A stretch of DNA of 51,292 nt from Bacillota bacterium (GCA_023435305.1 JAEYRV010000061.1:1-51292), one strand, 5' to 3'; positions 1 through 8,911 are shown, counted from the first letter of the stretch. The notes: generated from the sequence alone by a model not told the origin. Translations and numbers: made by a program.

Positions 1-54
1 CAATGCTTCGGGAAATATTCACATACCACTATTACACACCCCGAACAATTCATC

Positions 55-112
55 ACCCACCTACGCCCTCGCTTCCGCGAGATATGCTGCTTAGAGGTGG
101 GCGTCTTCTTGT
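55..112. repeat. Compound hairpin resembling an IS200/IS605-type end
   Basis: A 7-bp outer stem (CCCACCT with AGGTGGG) encloses a 5-bp inner stem (CTCGC with GCGAG, loop TTCC) and is followed by CGTCTTCTTGT. The right part resembles the hairpin at 28588-28620, which shares the GAGG-GGG-CTTCTT pattern. From general knowledge, tnpB-type IS200/IS605 elements end in such guanine-rich hairpins. No transposase is visible next to it, so this is at most a remnant or the edge of an element lying left of the window. Confidence 0.35.
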
Positions 113-128
113 ATTTAGAGATAAATAT

Positions 129-158
129 TTGTCAATAATAACCTTGCGAATATATATG
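129..158 (+). promoter_or_regulatory. Probable sigma-A promoter of the L25 gene
   Basis: TTGTCA at 129-134 is followed 16-18 bp later by a TATATATG stretch at 151-158. This places transcription start only about 15 bases before the ribosome binding site of the L25 gene. Confidence 0.45.
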
Positions 159-179
159 CGATTTGTTAGGAGGGTAATC

Positions 180-755
180 ATGAGCAATGTTAAATTAAGG
201 CTTGAAAAAAGAAACGAGGTCGGCGGAGGAAGGGCCAGGAGGCTGCTGGGGCAGGGCCTTGTGCCAGCTGTAGTCTATGGCAGCGGTTATGGATCAACAT
301 CAGCACAGGTCAAAAAATCCGAGATCAACAGGTTTTTAAGGAGTAATGGGCGAAACACATTATTCAATACGGAATTTGCCGAAGAACAGGATATGACCAT
401 GATCATAAAAAATATCCAGTACGATCCTGTCAACAGGGAAATCATACACCTGGATTTTCAAAAGGTTGATCCGCAGGAAACAGTACAGGTACAGGTGCCT
501 GTCAGGGTGAGAGGCGGAGAAATGACTGCGAAAGCAGGAAATTCGGTTATACACCAGCTCAATGCCATAACTGTGGAATGCCCTGCCTCGAACATCCCCC
601 AGTTCGCCGATGCCGACATATCCGGCCTGGATCCGGGGCAGAGCTTCACCGCGGCAAACCTCAGCTTTCAGCCCGGCATACGGGTATTGACCGACCCCGG
701 CAAGGTGATCCTCACCATCAAAGGCCACAGATCAGAGCCCGCACCCGAAGAATAA
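180..755 (+). CDS. rplY: 50S ribosomal protein L25 / general stress protein Ctc
   Basis: Protein of 191 residues in the long bacterial form of L25 (TL5/Ctc): an N-terminal 5S-rRNA-binding beta-barrel of about 90 residues (VKLRLEKRNEVGGGRARRL onward, with PAVVYG and the HLDFQKV segment) and a C-terminal beta-rich domain (VPVRVRG, ITVECPA, ADISGLDPG). It binds 5S rRNA in the central protuberance of the large subunit. The ATG at 180 is preceded by AGGAGG at about 8 bases. The reading frame stays open upstream to base 3, but that extension has no ribosome binding site and runs across the hairpin at 55-112. The C-terminus PAPEE is short and acidic, as is usual. The gene stands alone between its own promoter and a hairpin at 764-789. 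Identification is firm. Confidence 0.95.
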   Translation: MSNVKLRLEKRNEVGGGRARRLLGQGLVPAVVYGSGYGSTSAQVKKSEINRFLRSNGRNTLFNTEFAEEQDMTMIIKNIQYDPVNREIIHLDFQKVDPQETVQVQVPVRVRGGEMTAKAGNSVIHQLNAITVECPASNIPQFADADISGLDPGQSFTAANLSFQPGIRVLTDPGKVILTIKGHRSEPAPEE

Positions 756-763
756 ACAGTTAT

Positions 764-789
764 GGACGGGAGCTTTCATGCCCCCGTCC
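764..789 (+). terminator. Hairpin downstream of L25
   Basis: GGACGGG (764-770) pairs with CCCGTCC (783-789) around a 12-base loop, 8 bases after the L25 stop codon. There is no T tract, so intrinsic termination is uncertain. A near copy, sharing GGACGGGAG and GCCCCCGTCC, occurs at 40569-40598. Confidence 0.55.
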
Positions 790-832
790 CACTAATCCGC
801 TTCCATAATATATAATATATGCAATTTTTACA

Positions 833-861
833 TTGACCTTATACTCTCGTAGTGGTAGAAT
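833..861 (+). promoter_or_regulatory. Sigma-A promoter of the beta-lactamase-family gene
   Basis: TTGACC (833-838) and TAGAAT (856-861) are separated by exactly 17 bp, about 40 bases before the start codon at 901. Confidence 0.7.
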
Positions 862-900
862 GTAGCAAATTTACGCTAAATACTGCTGGGAGGTGTGGTC

Positions 901-2037
901 ATGAGAAAAGAAAAATCAATTCCCTCAAACCAGGCGGTGGCTGCCCAGAGTCCTGAGGAAGCCGGCTTCCGTCCATCTGCGCTGGATACTCTCGACGAAC
1001 ACATAATAAAACTCATAGACGATAAGAGGATCCAGGCCGGGGCTTATATCATTTCAAAAAATGACCGGGTTATTGCTCACAAGTCCATTGGTTTTCTTCG
1101 TTATGATGACAGCAGGCCGTTTTTGCCGGATACTATAAGAAGGGTCGCATCGGTGACAAAGATATTTACAGCTGTCGCCATACTGCAGCTTGTGGAGCAG
1201 GGAAAGATCCGTCTGGATCAGCCGGTGTCGGAAATTATTGACGAATTCGCAGATCCCATGTTCCAGAAAATAAATATTCATCATCTTCTCACACATACAT
1301 CGGGAATAAGGCCTGATCCGGGTGTTTTTTTCGAACCCTATCCGGTGGATTGGTTCTATGGAAAAAAGAATTGGATAAAGCTTGTTCTTTCAGATTTTGT
1401 AGCAGTAGAGCCGGGCAGGGAATGGAGATACTCAACTGCAGGCTTCTCCATACTATCCGAAATCGTTTCCAGAGTGTCAGGCATGCATTATGATAAATAT
1501 GTCCTTGAAAATATAACAAAGCCGCTGGGAATGAAGGATTCGTTCTTTGATATCCCCGAGGGGTATCTGGACAGGATCTGTATGACGGACAAGTACGAAC
1601 AGAAATGGTATTCAGACCCGCGCAAGTATCCCGACTGGGCGGCTCCGAGAGGCGGAGGAGGACTGTTCTCAACACTTTCCGACATGAGGAAAATGGGTCA
1701 GGCACTTATCAACAAGGGCGTCTATAACGGAACACAGATACTTTCCAGAAAAACCGTTGAAGCAATGACCAGGAACCAGGCCCGCGGAGCAAAAACCTAC
1801 TGTTGGGGCGCCGGAGGCATCGAAATGGAATACGGCCTTGGCATGAATGTTTATTCAAACAATACATTCCTATCACCCGGTTCCTTCTCTCATGAAGGAG
1901 CAGGATTGTGCGGGCTGTATATGGATCCTGTAGAAAATGTAGTACTTGCATATATTTGCCCTCTTTGCGAAGGATTGGGCTGGGAGCCTCAGGCTGTAGT
2001 AAACCTGAGGAACATAGTCTGGGCAGGGCTAATTTAA
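901..2037 (+). CDS. Serine hydrolase, class C beta-lactamase-like family
   Basis: Protein of 378 residues of the beta-lactamase/DD-peptidase-like serine hydrolase family (COG1680). The nucleophile motif S-x-x-K is seen as SVTK within RRVASVTKIFTAVAIL near residue 90, and the Tyr motif as YSTAG (RYSTAGFSILSEIVSRV) near residue 185. The segment HHLLTHTSGI is typical of the family, as is the late H-x-G-like SHEGAG. There is no signal peptide, so a cytoplasmic esterase or peptidase is as likely as a cell-wall enzyme; beta-lactam hydrolysis cannot be inferred. The ATG at 901 has GGGAGG 7 bases upstream; an in-frame GTG at 895 overlaps that site and is rejected. The gene has its own promoter (833-861). 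It is followed 36 bases later by the ABC exporter genes and may be cotranscribed with them. Confidence 0.88.
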   Translation: MRKEKSIPSNQAVAAQSPEEAGFRPSALDTLDEHIIKLIDDKRIQAGAYIISKNDRVIAHKSIGFLRYDDSRPFLPDTIRRVASVTKIFTAVAILQLVEQGKIRLDQPVSEIIDEFADPMFQKINIHHLLTHTSGIRPDPGVFFEPYPVDWFYGKKNWIKLVLSDFVAVEPGREWRYSTAGFSILSEIVSRVSGMHYDKYVLENITKPLGMKDSFFDIPEGYLDRICMTDKYEQKWYSDPRKYPDWAAPRGGGGLFSTLSDMRKMGQALINKGVYNGTQILSRKTVEAMTRNQARGAKTYCWGAGGIEMEYGLGMNVYSNNTFLSPGSFSHEGAGLCGLYMDPVENVVLAYICPLCEGLGWEPQAVVNLRNIVWAGLI

Positions 2038-2073
2038 AGTTCATCTTTTCCTAATGTAGAGGACTGCTTACTT

Positions 2074-2925
2074 ATGAACAAAAAAGCCGGGATAACCGAT
2101 AACTATATCAGCAAGCTGGTCAGGCCATTTAATGTGCTTCGGGCCGTCGCTTTCGTGACTTATAAGGAATGGGCGGCCTACCGCACCCATTCCATGGTCT
2201 CGATATTTGTCGGACCTGTATACTTCCTTGTGCAGTATTTCATATGGAATGCGATATACGCTGCCAAAGGCAGCATAAACGGACTGACCCTCGATCAGAT
2301 GCTGACATACTTCGGCATGGCTGCACTGATAAATTACCTGATCATGGACTTTGCCGACTGGAACCTGCAAATGCTGATACAGACAGGCAGATTTCTCACA
2401 TACATGCTGAGGCCCATGTCCCATATATTTTTCGCTTTCTCACAGAAAGCTGGCCACAGGATTTTGGGGCTGACATTTGAGTTTATCCCCGTGTTTCTGA
2501 TATTTGCCTTTGTGTACAAAATCCCGCTTATCCCTGCCAGTATAGGCTACGCTGTTATCTCCATTCTACTGGGCTTCATAATGATGTTTCTGGTGAACTA
2601 TTGTGTGGGTATCACCGCATTCTGGCTTACAAAGACCTCCGGTATCAGACGTATGTTTTTGCTGCTGCGTGATATCTGTTCGGGAGTGTTTCTGCCGCTG
2701 TCCTTTTTCCCAGGTATAATTCAGAAGATAATGTTTGTGCTGCCGTTCCAGTTTATAGGCTATGTGCCTGTAAGGGTGTGCATTGGTTCCTACGAACTCG
2801 GCGGAGTGACCCTCGGCATCCCACAGATAGTGGGTATACAGGCGCTGGCTGTCGCGGCCATGCTCCTGTTCACATTGATGTTTTCGAAGCTGGGCATAAA
2901 AAGATTCACGGGGGTGGGAGCATGA
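2074..2925 (+). CDS. ABC-2 type exporter permease (first subunit)
   Basis: Integral membrane protein of 283 residues with about six hydrophobic helices, for example VGPVYFLVQYFIWNAIY, LILGFIMMFLV-like segments near residue 170, and a C-terminal LAVAAMLLFTLMFSKLGIKRF. It resembles the COG4587 group of uncharacterised ABC-2 permeases. It should form a heterodimer with the next gene product and be driven by the ATPase at 3708. Its stop codon overlaps the start of the second permease (ATGA at 2922-2925), indicating translational coupling. The substrate is unknown; related systems export lipids, peptides or drugs. The ribosome binding site is weak (GAGG about 13 bases away), which suggests some coupling to the upstream transcript. 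Confidence 0.85.
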   Translation: MNKKAGITDNYISKLVRPFNVLRAVAFVTYKEWAAYRTHSMVSIFVGPVYFLVQYFIWNAIYAAKGSINGLTLDQMLTYFGMAALINYLIMDFADWNLQMLIQTGRFLTYMLRPMSHIFFAFSQKAGHRILGLTFEFIPVFLIFAFVYKIPLIPASIGYAVISILLGFIMMFLVNYCVGITAFWLTKTSGIRRMFLLLRDICSGVFLPLSFFPGIIQKIMFVLPFQFIGYVPVRVCIGSYELGGVTLGIPQIVGIQALAVAAMLLFTLMFSKLGIKRFTGVGA

Positions 2926-3704
2926 TAAGAATGCTGAATATTTACATGGTCTCGCTCAAAAACAGCTTTTCCTCACGGATGGCCTACCGCGGCGATTTCT
3001 TTTTCTGCTGTATTATGATATTGGTATCTGAAATGCTGATGCCCCTGCTGACGATGCTCATATACTCAACAGGAGCGTCCTTCCCGGGCTGGGGACTTCC
3101 CGAAATAATGGTCCTCCAGGGCATTTTCATGCTGTCCCGGGGCACTGCGAACCTCCTTTTCTTCGGCATGGTGTTCAATACGCTCTCCCATGTGAGAGAG
3201 GGTACCTACGACCTGTTTATGATAAAACCGGCGTCGACGCTGTTCATGTCGATAGCCACAGGTTTCGAGCCTGACAGCATCGGAACGATAATTGGCGGTC
3301 TCCTTGTGACAATACTGTCGATGCGCCAATTGGAACAGCCAGGTATAATTAATTTGTTACAATTCCTGCTGATGTTCATTTTTTCAATACTGTCGCTTTT
3401 TTCCTTTGCGGTATTGATGTCGGCAACAGTATTCAAATGGGTGGGCAACAGCAGAATATATGAAATATTCGACAGCATCACCGCCTTTGGCAATTATCCC
3501 AGGTCAATTTTCAGCAAGGTCTTCCAGACGATCATCAGCTATGTCATACCGGTATCGGTCATCGCTTTCTATCCGGCTTCAGCGCTGCTTGGAAAGGATA
3601 TATCCGGCTTCCTTCCCGTCATGCTGGTGTGTATCTTGTTTTTCATGTTGAGTCTGGGCGTATGGAAGCTTATGCTGTCGAAATATACAAGTGCAGGGGG
3701 TTGA
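2922..3704 (+). CDS. ABC-2 type exporter permease (second subunit)
   Basis: Membrane protein of 260 residues resembling the COG3694 permease group that accompanies COG4587 permeases and COG4586 ATPases. It has about six hydrophobic segments, including FFFCCIMILVSEMLMPLLT near the N-terminus and MLVCILFFMLSLGVWKLML at the C-terminus. The ATG at 2922 overlaps the stop codon of the first permease by four bases and has GGGGGTGGGAG just upstream. The sequence RGDFFFC near residue 25 and REGTYDLFMIKPA near residue 90 match the cytoplasmic helices typical of this group. It is part of the three-gene operon 2074-4718. Confidence 0.86.
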   Translation: MIRMLNIYMVSLKNSFSSRMAYRGDFFFCCIMILVSEMLMPLLTMLIYSTGASFPGWGLPEIMVLQGIFMLSRGTANLLFFGMVFNTLSHVREGTYDLFMIKPASTLFMSIATGFEPDSIGTIIGGLLVTILSMRQLEQPGIINLLQFLLMFIFSILSLFSFAVLMSATVFKWVGNSRIYEIFDSITAFGNYPRSIFSKVFQTIISYVIPVSVIAFYPASALLGKDISGFLPVMLVCILFFMLSLGVWKLMLSKYTSAGG

Positions 3705-3707
3705 ATA

Positions 3708-4718
3708 ATGGACATAATCCGCATCGAAAATCTGGTAAAAACATATACAACATACGAAAGAGGCAGCTCATTTATCGATACGCTAAAAAGCCTGTTCGTC
3801 CGCAAGAGCATTGAAATACAGGCTCTAAAGGGAATATCGCTGAATGTGGGCGAGGGTGAGCTTCTGGGTTTCCTGGGCCCCAACGGTGCTGGAAAGTCCA
3901 CGACGCTGAAGATACTTACAGGCGTACTGTTCCCCACCTCGGGAAAGGCAGACGTCATGGGCTTCACGCCTTGGAAGCAGCGCAAGGCCTATGTGGGCAA
4001 TATCGGCGCTGTTTTCGGACAAAAATCCCAGCTGATCTGGGATATCCCGCCGATGGATTCCTTTGAGATGAACAAGGCGATATACGGCATCAACTCCAGT
4101 GATTTCAAGAGCCGTCTGAATGAGATGGTGGAAATACTCGATCTTCAGAATATCATCCGAAAGCCGACAAGGCAGCTTTCACTGGGCGAGAGGATGAAAT
4201 GCGAGTTTATTATGGCCATGCTCCACGCTCCAAAAATCGTGTTCCTGGATGAGCCGACAATCGGACTGGATGTGATAGCAAAGGAGAAAATACGAGATTT
4301 CGTAAAAGAGCAGAACAAAAAGGGTGTTACCTTCATACTTACCACCCATGATCTTGGCGACGTGGAAGAGCTGGCAGAGAGAGTCGTCGTAGTGAATTAC
4401 GGTGAGATCGTATTTGATGACACGGTGGAGGCTCTGAAAAGGTTCTCAGGCGTTAAAAAGAGAGTGAATCTGACCGTCAAGAAGGAACTGCCCGACATGA
4501 CAGATATCCCTGGCATCCTGATGACCTCCAGGACATCTCCCTTTGTCGCCGAACTGGAGCTGGACATGCTCAAGGTGGAACTGAATGTTTTCATACAGTC
4601 TGTTAATGAGAAATATATAATAAGCGATATGACCATGGACGATCCGCCAATCGAAAGCGTTATAAAGGAACTATACACTCAAAAGGAAGCGGACCACAGC
4701 AAAATCGCCGGGGTATGA
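3708..4718 (+). CDS. ABC transporter ATP-binding protein (COG4586 type)
   Basis: ATPase of 336 residues energising the two permeases upstream. Walker A is GPNGAGKST (about residue 60), the signature loop is LSLGERMKCE (about 160), Walker B is IVFLDEPT (about 178), and the switch histidine lies in LTTHDLGDVEEL (about 215). The family-typical extension of roughly 90 residues after the nucleotide-binding domain is present. The start codon lies 3 bases after the preceding stop. The three genes form a complete exporter of one ATPase and two different permeases, with no dedicated regulator or substrate gene beside them. The next gene is convergent, 73 bases away. Confidence 0.93.
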   Translation: MDIIRIENLVKTYTTYERGSSFIDTLKSLFVRKSIEIQALKGISLNVGEGELLGFLGPNGAGKSTTLKILTGVLFPTSGKADVMGFTPWKQRKAYVGNIGAVFGQKSQLIWDIPPMDSFEMNKAIYGINSSDFKSRLNEMVEILDLQNIIRKPTRQLSLGERMKCEFIMAMLHAPKIVFLDEPTIGLDVIAKEKIRDFVKEQNKKGVTFILTTHDLGDVEELAERVVVVNYGEIVFDDTVEALKRFSGVKKRVNLTVKKELPDMTDIPGILMTSRTSPFVAELELDMLKVELNVFIQSVNEKYIISDMTMDDPPIESVIKELYTQKEADHSKIAGV

Positions 4719-4791
4719 TCTTATATATGGGAAAAAGGCTTCATTTAGTGGACCGGATCAGAATATGAATCAGACCAGATAGTGAAGCGCA

Positions 4792-6651
4792 TCAGAAATA
4801 CGCAGGCAACGTAAGCCTTACCCATTTATCGCAGTAGTATCCGTAATGGCTTTCAACCACTTTACTCTTTAATTCAAACACAGAAACAGCGCCTTCGATA
4901 CGAATCTCCTTGCCGTTCCTGCTTTTAGGGTTATCTGCGTAATATTCCCTGTATTTGCCGTGTGGAGCGAGAAAGCTTATGAGTTCTTTGGCATCAGAAA
5001 TACCGATGCTCCCCTTCTCCTTCAGTCTGTCCTGCAGCTGCCGGAGAAGCTCATCATAGCGCCATTGTATGTCATTGACCCGCTTTCCGATTATCTTCTG
5101 TGTCCAGCGATGCATGGCAAAGTAACGCATCTCGGGTATTATATAATGGTTCGATGCCACAAGCAGCTCGTCGCTTTCCTCTCTCTGAGGCGCAAAGTAA
5201 AAGGAGGAAGGACAGTTCTGATCGCCCGTCCTGTTTATATACCCCATTTCATCAAAAGCATCGTCGTATATGATATTCTGTTTCTTCTTCTTCTCGTTAT
5301 AATGCTGCCAAAGCTGATGATTGAACGCAAGGTAATCCCGCGGATATTTGTAATCATTCCAGCGGAGCATAACTCCGTTTTGGTATGGTGCCGCGGCATG
5401 GCTTTTCAAAAAGTCAGCATCAGGCAGAAACGGTCTGAATTCTTCATCCGGGTACTGCATCAGGTCAGGCTCCGGCCAGGAGGCTCCCGCTTCCGCAATA
5501 CAGGAGCGCCCGCTCCCGTCTGCAATGATATAGAGCCAGGATACTCCTTTGGGAAGTCGTGCTAAAAGTGAAGCAGCATCTGCAGCACTTGTGCTGTACT
5601 GGGCACATATTCTGGTCATGAGCAGAGAATTGATGCCGATATTCTCGGGATCACAATTTGCGCCGGGTGACATATTTACGCCAAAGGCAGCGCCTTGCAT
5701 ATTCATCGCGGCGACACTCCCGATCATGCCGGGGGCGGCAAGATTTACAAAAGGATGCTGATCGCGGCTCTGCAATAAGGACTCTGCATCATTTATTCCC
5801 GCTCTGTTGTCTGCTCCCGGGCTAACGTCCGTACCTGTTCTTACGCCTGCATCCGGTCTTGTACCAAATCCAACACCCTGTTTGCTGCCGGAAACAGAAT
5901 CCCATCCCGGGATCGGTCTCGGAATTGAACCGGATCTTGTTATGACCCCGGGGCCTTCGCCATCCTGCCCTTCAGGTTTCATAGGCGCATAGATGATCAG
6001 CGCAGCCGTATCCTGAAAAACATCTGCCGACGGGAATGTGAAGTCCCTGCCGAAGAAGCAAAAATTTCCTGCACTTTTGCCGCATACTGTGAAGGCATTG
6101 CACATCATAGGTATGTCAAAATCCTCGGGCTCAACTGCCTCCATGCCAGCCCGGAAAAAGTTGCCCGAGTAGATCATGGAGCATAATATGTCTATACCGG
6201 TATTCAGCACGATCAGCTTCTCCATCTTCACCCGTGTCTTCGGATTGCGGCTTTTGCACCCGTCATACAGGCCGCGGACCTCCTCCCTGATCGACTCCGG
6301 AAGCTGGTCCCACGCCTTTTTTGACAATTCATAAACTATTCGGATAAGTGTGCTCTGAAGAAGTTTGATTTTCTCGAGGACCTTGCTGCCAATAAAGGAA
6401 AACACGACCTTGTCGGTATAGTCCATCATCCGCGATACCTCATCCTCGGCCATGCTCCCCATCAGATATCCCGTTTCATATGGAGTTCCCTCAATATAGT
6501 AGGCCTTTTTAGGTTTGCCCGTATCGTAATTTGAGACCGACTTGTTTTCTGCAGTAATACCCAGCCTGCCGTTATATGTATAGACCCTGACTACCTCGAA
6601 GCCGTCGCTGTTGAAAGCCTCTGTCAGGTGTATAAGCCGTTTGCCCGGCAT
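4792..6651 (-). CDS. C45 family peptidase / acyl-CoA:6-APA acyltransferase-like protein
   Basis: Protein of 619 residues resembling the AAT/C45 N-terminal nucleophile hydrolase family. The N-terminal part contains the GTPYETGYLMG motif typical of these proteins. A conserved Cys in MMCNAFTVCG (about residue 180) is the candidate nucleophile, followed by FFGRDFTFPSADVF and later GMIGSVAAMNMQGAAFGVN. An insertion of about 85 residues rich in Gly, Pro, Ser and Arg (about 225-305) interrupts the catalytic domain and looks like a low-complexity linker. No signal peptide is evident. Start: the ATG at 6651 has AGGAG 4 bases upstream. A TTG at 6666 with AGGGGG 9 bases upstream is an equally serious alternative and would add 5 residues. 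The gene lies 61 bases after the PlsC-type gene on the same strand. The substrate is unknown. Confidence 0.75.
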   Translation of the reverse strand: MPGKRLIHLTEAFNSDGFEVVRVYTYNGRLGITAENKSVSNYDTGKPKKAYYIEGTPYETGYLMGSMAEDEVSRMMDYTDKVVFSFIGSKVLEKIKLLQSTLIRIVYELSKKAWDQLPESIREEVRGLYDGCKSRNPKTRVKMEKLIVLNTGIDILCSMIYSGNFFRAGMEAVEPEDFDIPMMCNAFTVCGKSAGNFCFFGRDFTFPSADVFQDTAALIIYAPMKPEGQDGEGPGVITRSGSIPRPIPGWDSVSGSKQGVGFGTRPDAGVRTGTDVSPGADNRAGINDAESLLQSRDQHPFVNLAAPGMIGSVAAMNMQGAAFGVNMSPGANCDPENIGINSLLMTRICAQYSTSAADAASLLARLPKGVSWLYIIADGSGRSCIAEAGASWPEPDLMQYPDEEFRPFLPDADFLKSHAAAPYQNGVMLRWNDYKYPRDYLAFNHQLWQHYNEKKKKQNIIYDDAFDEMGYINRTGDQNCPSSFYFAPQREESDELLVASNHYIIPEMRYFAMHRWTQKIIGKRVNDIQWRYDELLRQLQDRLKEKGSIGISDAKELISFLAPHGKYREYYADNPKSRNGKEIRIEGAVSVFELKSKVVESHYGYYCDKWVRLTLPAYF

Positions 6652-6712
6652 CGTGCTCCTGAACAAAAGGAACGACCCCCTGTTTATTCTGTTTCACACT
6701 TTATACTATGAT

Positions 6713-7426
6713 TCACAGCAGGCTGTTTGCGATTGTATCTCTGACTTTTTTTAGCTGAGCCGTTTCATTTCTATGATTGATAGCTGATACATAAATAGGA
6801 TCGGAAATTATGCATTTTATGCGGGCGGAATTGATCCCAAAACCATTTCTGTTCATTACTTTGAAGCTATCCCTGATAGTCACGGGCACAATGGGTACCC
6901 CGGCTTTTGCCGCCATCTTGAGGAAGCCCTTTTTAAAATCGATAAGCTGATTTGAAGCATTGATCCTTCCTTCAGGATATATCACAAGTGAGTGTCCCTG
7001 CATGAGCAGCTTCACACCGTTCTCCATATTGATGATATTGCTTCTGGCATTCGTCCTGTCGATAAAAATACATTTCATGTATTTCATCCAGCTGCGCAGG
7101 ATAGGGATATTCCCAGCGTCCTTATCTGCAATGAAGCCTTTTGGCCTGCAGATAAAGCCATGTATCACGGCGCTGTCAATGTGGCTTTGATGATTGCTGA
7201 CAAACAGCACCGGCCCTTCCGGCAGTTTTTCAGCGCCTGATACCTCAACCGCAGATCCTGTCAGAAAAAACAGCCTTCTAGCAATTCTCATGCTGAATCG
7301 GTTTGCCAAAGCTTCCTTTTCGGCCAGCCTTCCTTTTCTCTCCAGATATTTTATTCTGTACAATACAGGCATAGTTGCAAAAAGATATACCCATCCGGCT
7401 GAATACCAAAAGATCGTCCGCAACAT
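6713..7426 (-). CDS. 1-acyl-sn-glycerol-3-phosphate acyltransferase family protein (PlsC type)
   Basis: Membrane-associated acyltransferase of 237 residues. The catalytic H-X4-D box is NHQSHID, the acyl-acceptor motif appears as FIDRTNARS, and the third motif as YPEGRIN. An N-terminal hydrophobic helix follows MLRTIFWYSAGWVYLF. Members transfer an acyl group to lysophosphatidic acid or other lysolipids; the acceptor here is not determined. Start: the ATG at 7426 has GGGTGGG about 8 bases upstream. A TTG at 7450 overlapping the stop of the radical SAM gene would add 8 residues but has no good ribosome binding site. The tight arrangement with the radical SAM gene upstream and the C45 gene downstream suggests one transcript. 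Confidence 0.88.
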   Translation of the reverse strand: MLRTIFWYSAGWVYLFATMPVLYRIKYLERKGRLAEKEALANRFSMRIARRLFFLTGSAVEVSGAEKLPEGPVLFVSNHQSHIDSAVIHGFICRPKGFIADKDAGNIPILRSWMKYMKCIFIDRTNARSNIINMENGVKLLMQGHSLVIYPEGRINASNQLIDFKKGFLKMAAKAGVPIVPVTIRDSFKVMNRNGFGINSARIKCIISDPIYVSAINHRNETAQLKKVRDTIANSLL

Positions 7427-7446
7427 TTCACTAACCCACCCCGGTT

Positions 7447-8373
7447 TCAAGAAAATCGTTCACGATAGCTGCAGTTCCTGCACAAGCGCTCAACTGCGCG
7501 TCCTTCAGAAAAACCCCTGTAAAATTTATCGGCGCGTTCACTTCCTAGTATATGCTCAATATCCTGTGTTAATATATTCCCAAGTTCGATAGTGCTGTTA
7601 TTGTCCAGGCAGCAAGGCACTACAGTACCGTCCGCAAGAATTGCAAGCTGGTCTCTCAGGCCATGGCAGAAGCTCCTGGTTCCGGGCTTTGCGGGGCTTG
7701 CAGCATCATCTGCCATTCCTGTCGGCAGTTCGTTTCCAATCTGAGCATCATCCGGCCATTCAAAGACCTCTGATTTATTGAGAAACAATCTATCTCTTAC
7801 AGTTATCCTGTCTGCTGACTCAAAAGCATCCCATAACGAATGCTCAAGCTCAAAATATTTTTCGATACTGCCAAGCACGTATCTGTTAAACCGCTCCGCT
7901 GATGGGGATCCGATGTTCCAGAGCCTGTATGACACAAAGATATCTCCTCTTTCCAGCGCTTTGCGGGTAAATTCAAAAACATCTCCAATATACTTATCAA
8001 GCTCGTCCGTGCCATATATGTTCTCCCGGCTGTGCAGAGAAAAATTTACCTGCCGCAGAGCAGCGGCATCAAGGATATCCATCTGCTTTTTGGAAATGAA
8101 CGTGCCATTTGTTGTAAGGTTCACCTTGAGTCCATGGATATGACTGTACTCAAGAAGCTTGGATAAATTGGGGTGAAGCAGCGGTTCTCCCATAACATGC
8201 AGATATATATACCGGGTATAACCCTCCAAATTGCACAATACCCTGTCAAAATCCTCCATGCTCATAAACGCAGGACCTCTGGCCGTACCGGGGCAGAAGG
8301 AGCAGGAAAGATTACATACATTGGTGACCTCTATATATACTTTTTTGAATCTCATTGCTTTATCGGACGCCAT
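7447..8373 (-). CDS. Radical SAM protein with SPASM-like domain
   Basis: Protein of 308 residues. The radical SAM motif C-x3-C-x2-C is seen as NVCNLSCSFCPG near residue 20, followed by HVMGEPLLHPN, typical of the SAM-binding region. The C-terminal half has cysteines CHGLRD, PCCLDN and LCRNCSYRERF, the pattern of a SPASM-type auxiliary Fe-S domain. SPASM enzymes usually modify peptides or proteins, but no precursor peptide is evident next to this gene. Start: the ATG at 8373 has AGGTG 4 bases upstream. An ATG at 8415 would add 14 residues without a convincing ribosome binding site. It heads the minus-strand group 8373-4792, with a promoter at 8507-8534. Confidence 0.86.
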   Translation of the reverse strand: MASDKAMRFKKVYIEVTNVCNLSCSFCPGTARGPAFMSMEDFDRVLCNLEGYTRYIYLHVMGEPLLHPNLSKLLEYSHIHGLKVNLTTNGTFISKKQMDILDAAALRQVNFSLHSRENIYGTDELDKYIGDVFEFTRKALERGDIFVSYRLWNIGSPSAERFNRYVLGSIEKYFELEHSLWDAFESADRITVRDRLFLNKSEVFEWPDDAQIGNELPTGMADDAASPAKPGTRSFCHGLRDQLAILADGTVVPCCLDNNSTIELGNILTQDIEHILGSERADKFYRGFSEGRAVERLCRNCSYRERFS

Positions 8374-8506
8374 AGGACACCTGCCCCTTAATACTGTTTT
8401 GATATCACAACTCATTGCTCAAAGGTAATTACTCGATCCACTATCATGTATTTATCAGCCTGAATGGTCAAAAATACGTTCATAAACAATTTATCCTGCT
8501 ATAAAT

Positions 8507-8534
8507 AGTATATAGGTTGAACTATTTTTGTCAA
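8507..8534 (-). promoter_or_regulatory. Sigma-A promoter of the radical SAM / PlsC / C45 group
   Basis: On the minus strand TTGACA (8534-8529) and TATACT (8512-8507) are separated by 16 bp. This is a near-consensus promoter about 130 bases upstream of the radical SAM start codon. Confidence 0.75.
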
Positions 8535-8616
8535 ATTACACAAGCCATGACTTTTTAATTGAATAGGGCTTTCGCTGGATTCAAGACAAGTTGGGCAAAG
8601 CTTTGACACTACTGCT

Positions 8617-8720
8617 GGGCCATTACTGCTGATACTACTGATGGGCCATTACTGCTGATACTACTGCCGGGCCATTACTGCTGATACTACTGTTGGGCCA
8701 TTACTGCTGATACTACTGCC
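8617..8720. repeat. Four tandem 26-bp repeats
   Basis: The unit GGGCCATTACTGCTGATACT plus ACTGNN begins at 8617, 8643, 8669 and 8695, an exact 26-bp period, with degraded copies on both sides (CTGAAATTACT variants to about 8770). The period is not a multiple of three and no gene spans it. It belongs to the gene-free island 8535-9573, where I found no convincing coding sequence. Confidence 0.9.
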
Positions 8721-8911
8721 GAAATTATTGCTGAAATTACTACTGACATACCGCTGAAATTACTGCAGTAGCTACTGGTTGGCTATTACTAACTGGTCAT
8801 TGCTATTGGACCAGTACTATTGGCCAATAGGCACTGCCTCCGCCGGATTTGACAGTCGAAAATGCATCTCGTGTTTCATTTCGCCGCGGAAATGCACCTC
8901 CTCGAAGGGGA

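Noticed and set aside
4719..4791. Terminator between the ABC exporter and the C45 gene
   Set aside because: GCTTCA and TGAAGC could pair, but the loop is long and there is no T tract.
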